Part shown: positions 11,347 through 23,631 of the stretch, piece after piece
Position numbering within the stretch: position 1 is the stretch's first letter
Layout of the letters: each line of letters begins with the position of its first letter
Position numbers and translations under genes: made by a program
DNA from: Lethocerus indicus
Lineage: Eukaryota; Arthropoda; Insecta; Hemiptera; Belostomatidae
Direction: 5' to 3'
DNA: 64,000 nucleotides
Assembly: GCA_019843655.1 (NCBI GenBank)
Contig: JACDQD010000005.1
Span: forward strand, 15,403,575-15,467,574
Notes under the pieces: model-generated
Told to the model about the DNA's origin: nothing
Seen by the model: the letters and a program-made list of their open reading frames with translations, nothing else
Databases searched by the model: none

Positions 11347-11876
11347 TACTAAATGAGTTACGAAATTTCTACATTGCATTTGTTATTGTTAAACCTGTTA
11401 CGTTTCTTGTTGGACTTTATTGAGGTTGTTAATATTTATAACCTAAAATAAATTCATTTAGCTTCATTTGTAATATAACCAAAATTGCTACAGTAGTATT
11501 CTTAGTTCAAATGCATTATTGTTTGTAATTTATAGGTTGTAAAATAACCTGTGTGAGTTTTCGACATTTAATCTTAGGTATTTATAGAAATATGATCGGT
11601 TTGGTATTCCATCCCAATGAGCTATATTATTTGGTCTAAATCTGCAGTACTTCTTGTGAAGTAGCTCAAACTAATAGATATGTTCTTCTCGACGGGAAAT
11701 CGGACTCACGCGCGTGTAGAGAACCTCGGGTTTTATTTTGACAGTTGGGTTAATTCGTTAAACTAAATTGTAATCTAGGACTTTGCTTCAGACTTCGTAG
11801 AAATCGCTTTTTATTAGACATTAAACAATGTATTTGATTACAAAAGAATTATAAATTACAGAAAACAATAATGAGA
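11347..11876. other. Short spacer between type-II genes
   Basis: AT-rich. Nothing is supported beyond the probable 3' UTR of the next gene near 11820-11876. Confidence 0.5.
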
Positions 11877-12392
11877 TCAAAAACTGCCATGACTGCTGAA
11901 ACCGAAACTGTGGTCTCCACCGAAATCGCTACTGCCGAAATTATGAGTCTCCTCGTGCTTGAGAGGGATGAACAACGGTTGTTTAACTGGAACTGGAACG
12001 TATTCTTTAACCGGGAATGGCACATGCTTCTCAACCGGAACATGGACGGGGAATGGAACTTTCTTCTCCACGATAAAAGGTACCGGCTTGTCGACGGGTA
12101 TCTTCACAGGCACGGGCACCTCCTTCTCGACCTCGACCTTATAAGGCTTGGGCACGTAGACGGGGAAGGGCTCCTTGACGTAGACCTTGAACGGGAACGG
12201 GACCTTCTTCTCGACTTCAACGGGGTAGGGTTCGGGTACCTTCTGGACGTGGTGGACGTGCTTGGTATGGTGGTGGTGTACGGTGTGTATGTGTTCAGGA
12301 ACGTGGATCCTCTTCACAACGTGGTAATCCCCACCGGCTAAGCATCCCACCAGTGTTGCGAGGAAGCAAAGGGCTACTGTGTAACTCTTCAT
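11877..12392 (-). CDS. Type-II (HHHHTK) cuticular protein, 171 aa
   Basis: Signal peptide 1-20 ([20 protein letters not shown]), KR at 27-28, [10 protein letters not shown], and [10 protein letters not shown] at 39-48. Val/Pro module units: [57 protein letters not shown], and [17 protein letters not shown]. The tail [21 protein letters not shown] is encoded by DNA almost identical to the end of the gene at 14327, including bases past the stop. This points to recent duplication or gene conversion. It has a more canonical TATA box than its neighbours. Confidence 0.86.
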   Translation of the reverse strand: MKSYTVALCFLATLVGCLAGGDYHVVKRIHVPEHIHTVHHHHTKHVHHVQKVPEPYPVEVEKKVPFPFKVYVKEPFPVYVPKPYKVEVEKEVPVPVKIPVDKPVPFIVEKKVPFPVHVPVEKHVPFPVKEYVPVPVKQPLFIPLKHEETHNFGSSDFGGDHSFGFSSHGSF

Positions 12393-12407
12393 GTTGCCTA
12401 TGGAATG

Positions 12408-12455
12408 AATGATAATTCACGGTTGCATCGCTGTTATATATACGGAGGCCCCCAC
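12408..12455 (-). promoter_or_regulatory. Core promoter of gene 11877-12392
   Basis: Minus strand: GTGGGGG (12455-12449), TATATATAAC (12442-12433) and TCATT with A at 12410, 18 bases before the ATG. Confidence 0.65.
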
Positions 12456-14326
12456 CAAGATTAGCGTTTCGATGTTTCAGCCATAGTTTGTTTATTTAAT
12501 CTCAGTTACGACCGTGGATGCCAATTATGTAATTTCTGAATCACATTGAACCTCCTTAATTTTTTTGTGTGCGAATTTACTGCTTCGTGTTTGGTAATTC
12601 GTTGTAAAGATATTTGTGTTATTTTCATTTTCTCACAAAATTCACTAGATACAAACTAGAACCCCGTTTTGAAAATAATATCTCTAATCTTTGAATATAA
12701 GGTCAAGTTAAATAACAGTCCTATAATGCTGTTCTTGGAGGGAAACGTTTGGACGGAAGTTTGGAAACTGCCGGACAGACTTTATAGTTTAAAATATCGA
12801 AATAATTCTCTGATCGGTTATTATTTAGGAAAAAATCTCAGGACGCTGCCTTGCACTTCTCGCGACTTAGATGAGTGATGATCTTGCCTCCTACAAGCAC
12901 TGTATCTACAACAATCTCTATAACACGACCACATTTATGTGGTCACTTAAAATTCGATCTTGACCTCTAAATTTATGGACATTACGCTGCCCTATCTATA
13001 CAGTTATCAGTTTGCCAGATCAGAATGCCAAGGACTATCATTCATTAGCCATGTTCAGCAAGTGTTCACGTCGAAGGAGAGGAATTGTAGAACGATTGTA
13101 GTTTGATCATAAGGTATTGCTACTTATTTTGTTATTTATTTCAAGAATATGTTTGTTAATTTGTTTACCATCATACTTCTGTTGACGTACTCATGCATAC
13201 GAGTACTTGCAATACGAGTATTTTCAATAATGTCAACCAAACAGAACGTTAATATTCGAAATAGTGACTAAATAAATTTAAGGTATTTTTTTCCCGAGTC
13301 TGACGGGCTGTATTATTGAATGAATAGATTTAATATTTTTTTTTTATTATAAAATACATAAAAGTGGTGTTTATGTATATTAATTACGGTCTATAGAAAC
13401 TATTAATAATGGATGACCGTCGAAGCCAACTACATTACAAGACATATCTCTGCAGTAATTTCACAGGATAAGCTAGTTAATTTTAGCATTAGATTAAAAT
13501 TACAATAACGTTCCATTTATAAATAAAGTGGAATTATACTCAGAATTCATTATATGTTTTTAATAAATTCGGTACGAACACATACCGTCCACTAAATGAA
13601 ACTAAAAATTTTGAAAACATCCTGACTAAAACTCTATCACTATCATTGATTTGATACAATTCTATAAATAGTCATACATTTTAATTATAACAGCTAATGA
13701 AAACGTGGAGGTATCCGTTGATCTCACGTCGAAATCGTTCCCGTCTAGTGACGTACAGTAATGGAATAACATTTCTCATTTCAAGTTTCTCAACCAGGAG
13801 CTTAGGTTATCTAGATATTTTCATTGATTACAAACAACCACTCGTGCATTTTAACTTACTACTATAACAGATACAAGGAAAAACTCAAAATATATTCTGT
13901 ACATATTTCCGGGGCTTGATCTAATTGAGGTTGATATAATTGAATTCAGATGATGTACAATGTTTATTCATACTTTTTAATCGTTAAACCCGTGAAAGTG
14001 GAGAGTTGAAGACAGACCGATTGTTTCATTTAAACAAATGTCAAATTTATTATTATGATAAATAATGTAGTCCTGTTCGTAACATATTATGCGATTATAT
14101 AAGTTTGCCAGATTACTCGTCACGCTCTCATTATTTGGATATAAAGTCCTGGATTTCTCCTTAAATTACGATGGTTTAAGCTTAATTTTAATGAGTGGGT
14201 CGATTCATTGGTATAAATTATAGAGTATTAGTTTACATACTAGATATATTATTTATTGTAAGACATACAAACTATTCTATTTAGACGTTAAAAAATAGGT
14301 ATATATTACAAAAATCAATTATGAGA
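12456..14326. other. AT-rich intergenic region
   Basis: No supported gene or family relic. A 69-codon open frame at 12669-12878 has no recognisable motif. Confidence 0.5.
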
Positions 14327-14872
14327 TCAAAAACTGCCATGACTGCTGAAACCGAAACTGTGGTCTCCACCGAAACCGCTACTTCCAAAACTGTGATGAT
14401 CATCCCCGAATCCACTTTCGCCGAAACTGTGAGAGTCCTCGTGCTTGACAGGGATGAAGACAGGTTGCTTAACCGGAACATACTCTTTGACAGGTACCGG
14501 TATGTGCTTTTCGACGGGTACATGGACGGGGAACGGAACCTTCTTCTCGACGACAAAAGGTACCGGCTTCTCGACGGGGACCTTCACCGGGACGGGCACC
14601 TCCTTCTCGACCTCCACCTTGTACGGCTTGGGCACGTAGATGGGGAAGGGCTCCTTGACGTAGATCTTGACCGGGAACGGGACCTTCTTCTCGATGTGCA
14701 CCGGGTAGGGTTCCGGAACCTTCTTGATGTGGTGTACGTGCTTTGTATGGTGATGGTGGACGTGGTGTATGTGCTCTGGTACGTGAAGCCTCTTTACCGT
14801 GTGGTACTCTCCGCCTGCCCAACAACCCGCTAATGCTACAAGCAGGCAAAGGACTACTGAGTAACTCTCCAT
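14327..14872 (-). CDS. Type-II (HHHHTK) cuticular protein, 181 aa
   Basis: Signal peptide 1-20 ([20 protein letters not shown]), KR at 27-28, [10 protein letters not shown], and [10 protein letters not shown] at 39-48. Module order is the standard one: [72 protein letters not shown]. The tail has two FG(E/S)SGFG(D/G)DHxSFG repeats ending SSHGSF, one more than the gene at 11877. A longer in-frame extension upstream would run through the promoter, so the start at 14872 is preferred. The last ~60 coding bases and the flank match the gene at 11877. Confidence 0.86.
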   Translation of the reverse strand: MESYSVVLCLLVALAGCWAGGEYHTVKRLHVPEHIHHVHHHHTKHVHHIKKVPEPYPVHIEKKVPFPVKIYVKEPFPIYVPKPYKVEVEKEVPVPVKVPVEKPVPFVVEKKVPFPVHVPVEKHIPVPVKEYVPVKQPVFIPVKHEDSHSFGESGFGDDHHSFGSSGFGGDHSFGFSSHGSF

Positions 14873-14896
14873 GTTAATCGAATGAAGCGAATGAAT

Positions 14897-14942
14897 AATG
14901 ATCTCCATCCTGGCCGGTATTTTATTACCAGCTGCTCCCCAC
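14897..14942 (-). promoter_or_regulatory. Core promoter of gene 14327-14872
   Basis: Minus strand: GTGGGGA (14942-14936), TAATAAAATAC (14927-14917) and TCATT with A at 14899. Leader about 27 bases. Confidence 0.6.
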
Positions 14943-16575
14943 TTCGGCTCCATGTTACATCATTTAATTAGATCAGTATTTAGATCGTAATTCCTATAAC
15001 GTAGAATTCGTTTGTTTCTATCTCCTCTTGCTGGTTCTTTTGCTAGACCGGTTTCGGTTGCATCGGTTCGACATCTTCAGTAGCGGTGTTAGTCACTTTG
15101 GCACTTTGGATAGATTTTGGGCATCCTCACTGCTCTGTCACTTGTACTGTGGTGGTTTTCTGTTGTTGTGTGTATACGTATGTCTCTTGTTATTGTTTTT
15201 GGGGGATGCTGCCTGTCTTATTTGGGTTGGGAGGGATTTTGTTAATTGGCTTAAGTCTTTGTCAGATTACTGGTGAAATATATATTTGATCACACAACTG
15301 GTAACTATTAGGTTCTGACTTCCAAATATATCAAAAGAAACCGATCTCGTATTGTGTATTTACGTTAATAAAAGTTTTCCTGGTATTGAAAAATGTTTAT
15401 TTTTAGTAATCTAGTTAATAGGTGCAAGTGGACTTAACGAACTTTAGTTAAGAACATGTCCGCACCACCCTCAGGGGGCGCTAGTTTATCTGTGCAAGTG
15501 GACCCAACGAACTTTAGTTAAGTACATTTCCGCACCACACTCAGGGGGGCGCTAGTTTCCCAAAAATGGTTCGTTGAGTGCACTAGTACCAATCGTTTTT
15601 ATTCATTTTATACATCCTCTTCCCCAGTTTTCTGAGATAAATACTTATAGGGCTTGCCACCTCCTGGATAACATCCTTCTCAGTAGCATTGAGGTCTGTA
15701 CTGGTAATGCCTTATTATTGGTTCCAATGAATTTTAATTGCTATACGTTGATTTGTAATGTATATGTGGTATGTAGGGTGCAGATAATGTTAGTTGGGAT
15801 CGGGCGTCAGTGGCCCAATACACTCATACCCCTAAGAGGGACTTTCATCATGGATGGAGTATCTCTGGAATTATATCCATAAAATCTTTATGAAAATAGT
15901 GGTAATGCTCGATCTTACGCTGCACGGTGTTACGGTATTGTGTACGCTCTGTTACAGAACCCAGTCAGTTTTCAGCGAAAAATGAGCCCAAATTAATCTC
16001 TATCAGTTCCGTAATAGAGATGGGTTCCTCATTATACTGGTAAAAGAATAATGAGAACAAGTGGAAAGACGAACGAAGGCGATATCAGGTTATGTAAGCG
16101 ACACAGATTTTAAATAAATTCGTAACGTCATGCCCTGTTTATTTTCCTTCATTGTGTACCTTAGTCTTGCACCTCATACATTATTCAGAAATACGGTCTA
16201 TTGACATAACAAGTGTAGTACAATATATGAATTCATCTGCCTTTATATTAGATAACCTGACTGCAAAGGGTTCAGACTCAATACAACATGCTCGATCAAA
16301 AAATATCCATATGACTTATACTTTATTCTATCTCTCCAGCGATGGTTGCAATAAATAAACACTGAAACAATAGTCCTGGGCTTCTCTGTCAAATCCGATA
16401 ATGAATATTTTCTTTATTTTGAAGGTGTTCAGGAAGTTTAAAGGGAGTGAGGTCATTCCACTAGAATAAATTGCAGAGCAGGTCTTCTAGAAATAACTTT
16501 TATTACAAGATATACAAAATATTCTCCTTAGACGTTACAAAACTATAAATTAGAACGAAATAAAGAACAATGAGA
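14943..16575. other. Intergenic region holding an interspersed repeat copy
   Basis: Contains the repeat at about 15003-15590. The remainder (15590-16575) is AT-rich with small open frames but no supported gene. Confidence 0.5.
15003..15590 (-). repeat. Composite interspersed repeat, minus orientation
   Basis: 15003-15345 is the reverse complement of the unique part of the element (matches 28711-29195, 46146-46535 and 54240-54680; diagnostic strings TGGGGGATGCTG-like, TAGCGGTGTTAGTCAC, TTTGGGTTGGGAGGGATTTTG). 15411-15590 carries at least two inverted ~70-base units with GGGGGCGCTAGTTT. The order is that of the copies at 28.5 and 46 kb, inverted. No transposition protein is encoded. Confidence 0.8.
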
Positions 16576-17124
16576 TCAAAAACTGCTATGGCTGCTGAAA
16601 TCGAAGCTGTGATCACCACCAAAACTGCTACTTTCAAAACTGAGGTCTCCGCCGAAACCGCTGCTTCCGAAACTGTGAGAATGCTCGTGCTTCGATGATA
16701 CGTAGACCGGCACTTTGACCGGTACTTTAACGAATTCTTTGACCGGTACCGGTACGTGCTTCTCGACGGGTACGTGGACGGGGAACGGGACCTTCTTCTC
16801 GACGAAGTAGGGCACCGGCTTTTCGACGGGTATCTTCACCGGGAACGGAACTTTCTTCTCGACTTCGACCTTGTAGGGCTTGGGCACGTAGACGGGGAAC
16901 GGCTCCTTGACGTAGAGCTTGACCGGGTACGGGACCTTCTTCTCGACCTCCACTGGGTAGGGTTGTGGCACCTTCTGGACGTGGTGGACGTGCTTGGTGT
17001 GGTGGTGGTGAACATGATGCGTGTGCTCCGGCACGTGGATCCTCTTTACTATGTGGTAATCGCCACCGGCCGAACAGCCGGCGACGGCAAGGAGCAGGCA
17101 AACAACTACCGCATAACTCTCCAT
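16576..17124 (-). CDS. Type-II (HHHHTK) cuticular protein, 182 aa
   Basis: Signal peptide 1-20 ([20 protein letters not shown]), KR at 27-28, [10 protein letters not shown], and [10 protein letters not shown] at 39-48. Module: [76 protein letters not shown]. The tail carries tandem [12 protein letters not shown] and [12 protein letters not shown] repeats ending SSHSSF, the longest tail among the type-II genes. The DNA past the stop resembles the 3' ends at 11877 and 14327. Confidence 0.86.
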   Translation of the reverse strand: MESYAVVVCLLLAVAGCSAGGDYHIVKRIHVPEHTHHVHHHHTKHVHHVQKVPQPYPVEVEKKVPYPVKLYVKEPFPVYVPKPYKVEVEKKVPFPVKIPVEKPVPYFVEKKVPFPVHVPVEKHVPVPVKEFVKVPVKVPVYVSSKHEHSHSFGSSGFGGDLSFESSSFGGDHSFDFSSHSSF

Positions 17125-17141
17125 GTTGATTGTAACAAGAG

Positions 17142-17188
17142 AATGACTGGCTTCCTCATCGACTGCCTTTTATTTATCCAATCCCCAC
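17142..17188 (-). promoter_or_regulatory. Core promoter of gene 16576-17124
   Basis: Minus strand: GTGGGGA (17188-17182), GGATAAATAAAAG (17179-17167) and TCATT with A at 17144, about 30 bases after TATA and 20 before the ATG. Confidence 0.65.
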
Positions 17189-18812
17189 TATAGGTAGGCG
17201 TTACATCAGTACTGAAACTTTATATTCCGTACCTTACGGTCCATTAACTCGAATAATGGATTGATATTAGGCTGAATGTCATTTTACAGTAATTGTATAT
17301 TTTTATTTCCATAACATCCACAAATTAGGAAACACGTAACTGATGTGTAAACCCGTTATATTAATTATGAAACTGAATTTTTATTTGAAATTTTACGTGG
17401 AGATTGCTTACAAAATTTCTTATGGAACATATTTTATTTTGTTTATTGCTACCGAATCCTTATCCACTGTTATTGTATTTATTTCTTGGAATATTTAATC
17501 GGTATTTGAAGTACACGTTTCTGATGTTCTAATTCTGCTCACTATACAGTCCCTATTTATTTATTTCAACTCCTAGGATATATTATTATATCCTTTATTG
17601 TGGAGAGGGGGGGCAATGTCTTGAACATTACTTTTTAATCGGTATAGAACTATGAGGTTCCACGATTAAATTCAAAATCGCCGGCATTCAGAGATTCCAA
17701 TCAAAATTCCTTCGACCTATCCCAAATGCTCCCTGGTATGTTTAAAATCACACTATTCACTATAACATCAACATACCAACAATTGACGAATTTACAAAAT
17801 GTGACGGTGGCTTTTAGTTATTGTGGAAATTGTATTTATTAAACAATTTAACCAAAATCTGAATCATCAATTTTAGGCTTATGGTTCGCGCACTGTTCAT
17901 ATTCGGTGAAACATTGGTTTATTTGGTATCAAAATTATTAAATAAATTTATGTACCTATAATTTGCATATTTATTATCATGCCAGTCAATTTATCACCCA
18001 GAAAATTTGAATAAGAATAAAATTTTTCCAGAATACATTTATAAAATTGTTACTAACGGCTTATCCTACTTATGCTAAGAGTAATTTTGCTAGACAATTA
18101 GAAATTAATCATTTAAAATATAAATTTAAGGATTAATCAAACCTCTATTAAAAATAATTTATTTCAGTTATGTTATAATAATATCACAGCAGTTTTTTGT
18201 ATTTCTAAAACGTTGTAAACAAAACAATTTTATTTAAACAGTTTTACAACGGATTTAAACCAAGGAATAAAATAATAACATTACCAATGGAGAAAGAGAA
18301 AAAAAGAAAAAGCAGTTTTACTGGAAGGTACTGGAAAAATGTCCTTGGACAAGAGGGATGAGCCAAATAGATTGTAATGGATAGACGAAAAATCGATAAT
18401 TTTGTTGAAAAACTAATTTAGATAAGCAACAATAAATACAGCTGCGAGAAATTGCATCGAATAAATCATTTCTGATTCATATCACCTAAGAAAACAATAC
18501 ATTCTCTATGAATCATTGGGAAATCCAACTATACCCATTTTCTCGTATAACGGACGGCAATTGGGCAATATTATGTTATCTAACATAAACGAATATTGAC
18601 ATAAAAGCAGGTTTTGTACAAAATAGAGAATAAGATTATCCTTACCAACCAAATGCAAATTACATTGCAAGAAATATAAAATACATAAAAATTCTTTGGA
18701 TTCAGGAAGAGTTAAGTATATATTAATATAAAACGCGTTTTATTATAAAACAAATACTAATCACACAAGATATGTCAAACAAATTAAAATAACAAAAGAA
18801 ACAGAGTAAATA
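17189..18812. other. AT-rich intergenic region
   Basis: No gene, repeat copy or family relic seen. Confidence 0.5.
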
Positions 18813-19295
18813 TTATAATGAGCTGTGGCTACTAAATCCATGATCTGCTCCCAAGCCGCCGTCGTGTTTGACTGGGATATAGATAGGTACATTGACCGGA
18901 ACGTATTCCTTGACAGGAACGGGCACGTGCTTCTCCACGGTTACCTCCACCGGATAGGGCACCTTCTTCTCCAGTAGGACCGGCACCGGTTTCTCGACGG
19001 GCACGTGGATGGGTATCGGCACTTCCTTCTCGATTTCGACCTTGTACGGCTTGGGGATGAAAACTGGGACGGGCTCCTTGACGGGAACCTTGACCGGGTA
19101 GGGCACCTTCTTCTCGACCTCGACCGGGTACGGTTGGGGTACCTTCTCGACGTGATGGACGTGCTTGGTGTGGTGGTGGTGCGTGTGGTGTATGTACTGA
19201 GGTACGTGTATCCTCTTCACAGTGTGGTGATCCTCGGCCCCACAGCAGACTACCATCGCTGCTAAAAGACAGGACACTGTCGTGTAACTCGCCAT
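18813..19295 (-). CDS. Type-II (HHHHTK) cuticular protein, short tail, 160 aa
   Basis: Signal peptide 1-20 ([20 protein letters not shown]), KR at 27-28, [10 protein letters not shown], and [10 protein letters not shown] at 39-48. The module deviates from its neighbours: [63 protein letters not shown]. The LLEKK unit is shared only with the gene at 23039, so these two form a sub-branch. The tail is reduced to [18 protein letters not shown]. Confidence 0.85.
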   Translation of the reverse strand: MASYTTVSCLLAAMVVCCGAEDHHTVKRIHVPQYIHHTHHHHTKHVHHVEKVPQPYPVEVEKKVPYPVKVPVKEPVPVFIPKPYKVEIEKEVPIPIHVPVEKPVPVLLEKKVPYPVEVTVEKHVPVPVKEYVPVNVPIYIPVKHDGGLGADHGFSSHSSL

Positions 19296-19311
19296 GTTGC
19301 CGGTTTCAACG

Positions 19312-19360
19312 AATGGTCTTCCCTCCGCAGTGAGCCTGTTATTTATCTGCGGTTCCCCAC
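19312..19360 (-). promoter_or_regulatory. Core promoter of gene 18813-19295
   Basis: Minus strand: GTGGGGA (19360-19354), AGATAAATAAC (19348-19338) and CCATT with A at 19314. Leader about 19 bases. Confidence 0.6.
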
Positions 19361-20273
19361 CATGGTACAGCCTTATGCAATCAGTAACTTCTCATATTGT
19401 ATTATGATTAATTTTATCTTTTTGTAACTATTTATTTCTTACTATGGACACTGTTTGCAAAAACTATTTAAGAAATGGGTGTATACCTTACCAGTTAGCG
19501 CTAAGTTAGTAGTAGAGTAAGATTTTTTATTCAGGATGTTTCCTTTCCAAATATGGCTTCTCAGAGTGGTTGACAGAGGATCGAAAAAATTATGGTATAG
19601 TCATGTATAAAAACCTAATGTTTATAGCACTTGTAAATAGACCAATTTAACCTAGATCTTATTAAGGAAAAACAAGAATGTATTTCCTTTATTTTTCTAT
19701 GTCAAGATGAAGGATCTTCCCGTTCCCATGAGGTTTTCCATATTTGTATTTTGACTAATTGATCTATCATAATAGATCTATTTAATTGCTGTTGTATATA
19801 AGTGATCGTATAGTTAACAAAAAGAAACAAAAAATGTAAAAATTTATGTTGACTATTATCTTAATATATACTATACTACCCGAAAAATATACCAAAGCGT
19901 AAAACTGATGAAAGTGACGAAGTGATCACACCTCTTTGTCGTATGTACAATATGTACCTTACAAAAAATGTTTAAAATCAATCTTGGTTATTATTCTGTA
20001 ATCCACTCTTCATTGAAATTATATGCAGGATATGGCATGAGAGAAAACAATATTAAGACGATTTTTTTTTAATAAATTTAGTTAATTCGTAAATAATTAT
20101 ATACCTCAACATTTTTTTGTTTTTTATAAAGTGCATTACACCTCTTACTGATCCATTATACCCTGTTACAGTTTGAAACTTATTTTCAGTGGTAAACTGA
20201 ATAAACAGTGAGCAACCTATGTAACAGTATTAAAGGCAAGAGACGTAATATACTGATGTAACGGTCAACTGTA
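19361..20273. other. Spacer between divergently oriented type-II genes
   Basis: AT-rich. The promoters of the genes at 18813 and 20343 face away from each other across it. No further feature seen. Confidence 0.5.
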
Positions 20274-20325
20274 GTGGGGAAATTCAGGATACATAAAAGA
20301 CCGCCTGCAGTGGAAAGGAGTCATT
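20274..20325 (+). promoter_or_regulatory. Core promoter of gene at 20343
   Basis: GTGGGGA 20274-20280, CATAAAAG 20292-20299 and TCATT 20321-20325 (A 30 bases after the TATA). A TCAGTC also occurs at 20334-20339, 7 bases before the ATG, as in the short-leader genes, but its spacing from the TATA (about 43) makes it the weaker start site. Confidence 0.6.
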
Positions 20326-20342
20326 CGATTCATTCAGTCAAC

Positions 20343-20858
20343 ATGGAGTGTTCCGCCGTTGTAGTGTTCTTTGTGGTAGCGATTGCGGGCTGTTCGGCCG
20401 GCGGCGATTACCACATAGTGAAGAGGATCCACGTCCCGGAGCACATACACACCGTACACCACCACCATACCAAGCATGTGCACCACGTACAGAAGATACC
20501 CGAACCCTATCCCGTGCACATCGAGAAGAAGGTACCTTTCCCCGTCAAGGTCTACGTCAAGGAGCCCTTCCCCGTCTACGTACCCAAGCCCTACAAGGTT
20601 GAAGTCGAGAAGGAGGTGCCTGTCCCAGTGAAGATACCCGTCGAGAAGCCGGTACCTTTTGTCGTGGAGAAGAAGGTCCCGTTCCCCGTCCATGTACCCG
20701 TCGAGAAGCACATCCCGGTACCGGTCAAAGAATACGTGAAAATTCCAGTTAAACAACCTGTCTTCATCCCTGTTAAACACGATCATTCTCACAGCTTTGG
20801 AGAAAGCGGATTCGGAAATGATCACAGTTTCGATATTGGTAGTCATGGCAGTTTTTAA
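20343..20858 (+). CDS. Type-II (HHHHTK) cuticular protein on the plus strand, 171 aa
   Basis: Signal peptide 1-20 ([20 protein letters not shown]), KR at 27-28, [10 protein letters not shown], and [10 protein letters not shown] at 39-48. Module nearly identical to the genes at 6491 and 8951: [89 protein letters not shown]. Tail [19 protein letters not shown]. It is the only type-II gene transcribed rightward, which implies a local inversion within the array. A longer frame upstream runs through the promoter and is not used. Confidence 0.86.
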   Translation: MECSAVVVFFVVAIAGCSAGGDYHIVKRIHVPEHIHTVHHHHTKHVHHVQKIPEPYPVHIEKKVPFPVKVYVKEPFPVYVPKPYKVEVEKEVPVPVKIPVEKPVPFVVEKKVPFPVHVPVEKHIPVPVKEYVKIPVKQPVFIPVKHDHSHSFGESGFGNDHSFDIGSHGSF

Positions 20859-20928
20859 TTTTTTCTACCTGCTATGTAATTTGTCCTTTGTAATATTTTC
20901 TATTTATAAAAATATATTTTAGTTTTTA

Positions 20929-20934
20929 AATAAA
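20929..20934 (+). terminator. Poly(A) signal of gene at 20343
   Basis: AATAAA 70 bases past the stop codon. Confidence 0.55.
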
Positions 20935-23038
20935 TAATACAATTTTAATTTTTGCATTTTCATTTTTGTATACACCCGTATATTTCAGAATTTGGTTCGT
21001 ATACTAGTATTATAGATTACCATATAAATGATGGTCCGGTTTTGAAATATTGTCGAGTCAATAGCCAATAATATTGTCATTTAGCCAATGACATTTCTCA
21101 CTCGAATATTCGTAATGAGGGTATTATAATTATTAGGTGTTTATAATTCTAATTCCGTATGTGCTGTGGTTATTTGGCATCATTTCGTAGTCAACTGAAA
21201 TTTTCTTGATTATGATATATGGTTACTTTAATTTTAATTTCTGCGGTAACCTTTTCAGTCATCCTACAGATTCACTTTTCGTCGCCCGTAAAGTATATTA
21301 TATATAAGTAAATACAGGAATGCAGTGTTAAAATTATAAGGCGATGTAGATGAAGAAGAATCATTACTGGAATAACAGGGATTTTTTTAAATATGGATAA
21401 ACACAATGTTTTTTCGATGTCGTCGCTTAGTACCGGAGTCGGTTCAGCCGAGTGCAACTTGAAGATGGATAGGAATCGGCTGCTTTTCCCAACGAAATGC
21501 GAACAGGAAACCCCTCCGCCGAGTAGCTAGCGTGAGGCTCCACTGGACCCGAAAGGAGTGTGAAGCAGACGGCCCCTTCATCAGAGTTGTAGCTGTACAT
21601 TAATAATTCATGCACCGACATTATGTTATAATATAAATGCATTAACGGCGACCGGTTGCAGTTGTTGGAAATTTGAAATGCACCTCTCACTTGTTTAGTA
21701 GACCGAACCGGGGTTCGGTAGGGAAACTTCGGTAGAGCTTCACTCACCCTCCGTTCCGAAGATCCATTTTCGAATCTCGATTAACGACCCTCATTCCAGA
21801 AACATTTGATTGATATCATGATTGTTGATTGTTTAATAACACGATAAAATATAGAGAAACAAGAATAAAAGCACTGCTGAGAGCAAAATAACCGAAAGAA
21901 TATACTTTCTGACAGTTCCCCAAAACTATGCACACTTGTTTGGTGGTATTATCACTCTTAAGGATCGTCTTCGAAGACTCTTAGCGTATCATGGTCTATG
22001 CGACTGTCACAAGCATGATTTTATGAACGTAAAATTGGGCCATGTACAAATGATAACCGTATGAGAAACATTCTCATTACACTTTACTGGGAAAAAGTTG
22101 GGAATAATATGCGTGGCAAATCTGCAGTGCTGAAGGTTACAAATTCGGAAGCGGTAAATACAAAGTTTGATAGCAAAGAAAGAAAGATTCCCAACTATCT
22201 GCTGTCCAAAAAGATGTCTTGACATATTTGCGTGCGTAATCGAACCCTTTAACGAGCTGTGGTCGTGTAATTTTGTCTCACAAGAATGAAACGTGATTAT
22301 CGAAGTTTATTGTAATAAACAGAGATCAATTTGTCCGTAAAACATATTTTAATTACTAGAGTAATGTATAAGACGTTTCCTGACGATTATGGAACTACAA
22401 GAAATTCAACAACAGGAAGCAAACCTGTTATTATATGAACGACTATTTTCTTAACTGGACTCGTACCTCGTCATGCTCCCTTTGTCATTTCATTCTACAG
22501 GTTAAACATTATTCCATTACGTAATGTGTTATGCCCAATAAACAGTGCACCGCTATATAGTACGCTATACTACGTTTGTAAACTAGGAAATTGTGTTTTG
22601 ACATCCTTTATTTAATATCATTAAGTAATATATGCGACGACAAAAAAAATAAAAGGAAACACACAGGGATATGCACAGGTGAAAATTTTTTGAAGAACTG
22701 AGGGGATAAACTATTATAGAAGTGTGTGATATAAAGATAAACGGAAAATTATCGAGTATTGAAATATAATTATATTGATCTGTTCAATGTGTTATCTGTT
22801 CTAATTAGAATGAGGCGATTAAATTTAAACGACAACCTTTGCACTTTAATATATTTTATTATCATAAAATTAGGATATTTTATGAGAATAATAATTACAA
22901 TTATATCTAATTAAAAATAAATTATTTATCTTACAAAAAACATTATGAATCAAAATTATACGTAAAAATAGGGCAAAATGTATAACAGAAATGTATAACT
23001 ATACAAACTATAGAATATGACGTGAGAACTAAAACTAT
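20935..23038. other. Intergenic region
   Basis: No supported gene. About 21420-21780 is GC-richer and contains ACCGAACC-GG-GGTTCGGT (about 21702-21719), an inverted repeat of 8-base arms. It may be an old mobile-element fragment. Open frames there lack signal peptides and family pattern. Confidence 0.45.
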
Positions 23039-23566
23039 TTAAAAACTATGGTGGCTACCAAAATCAAAACTGTGATCGCTTCCGAAGTCACTTGAACTGA
23101 AGTCGTGGGATTCCTCGTGTGCGGATTTGAGGGGAACGTAGATCGGCACTTTGACTGGCACTTTGACGTACTCCTTCACCGGTACGGGTACATGCTTCTC
23201 GACGGGTACCTCAACGGGGAAGGGTACCTTCTTCTCGAGTAGAACGGGCACCGGTTTCTCGACCGGCACGTGGACGGGGAACGGTACTTCTTTCTCGACT
23301 TCCACCTTGTACGGTTTGGGTACGTACACCGGGTACGGTTCCTTGACGTAGACCTTGACCGGGTAGGGTACCTTCTTCTCGACTTCAACCGGGTAGGGTT
23401 CGGGCACCTTTTTGACGTGGTGCACGTGCTTCGTGTGGTGGTGGTGTACGTGGTGTATGTGCTCGGGGACGTGGATCCTCTTCACTATGTGGTATTCCCC
23501 GCCGGCCCAACACCCGGCCGCCGCTGCCAGCAGGAAAACTGCAACTGTAACTGTGTAACTCTCCAT
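23039..23566 (-). CDS. Type-II (HHHHTK) cuticular protein, 175 aa
   Basis: Signal peptide 1-22 (hydrophobic [15 protein letters not shown]), KR at 29-30, [10 protein letters not shown], and [10 protein letters not shown] at ~41-50. Module: [80 protein letters not shown], then [14 protein letters not shown]. Tail [21 protein letters not shown]. The LLEKK unit links it with the gene at 18813. Confidence 0.86.
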   Translation of the reverse strand: MESYTVTVAVFLLAAAAGCWAGGEYHIVKRIHVPEHIHHVHHHHTKHVHHVKKVPEPYPVEVEKKVPYPVKVYVKEPYPVYVPKPYKVEVEKEVPFPVHVPVEKPVPVLLEKKVPFPVEVPVEKHVPVPVKEYVKVPVKVPIYVPLKSAHEESHDFSSSDFGSDHSFDFGSHHSF

Positions 23567-23581
23567 GTCGCCTATTGAACG

Positions 23582-23631
23582 AATGAATCTCTCGAGGAGT
23601 TACCCTGCTATTTATCCTACAAGTTCCCCAC
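23582..23631 (-). promoter_or_regulatory. Core promoter of gene 23039-23566
   Basis: Minus strand: GTGGGGA (23631-23625), GGATAAATAG (23616-23607) and TCATT with A at 23584. TATA-to-initiator 30 bases. Confidence 0.65.

Noticed and set aside
21420..21780. tRNA-derived SINE (TTCGAATCTCG near 21770)
   Set aside because: No convincing A-box, poly-A end or second copy in the window.
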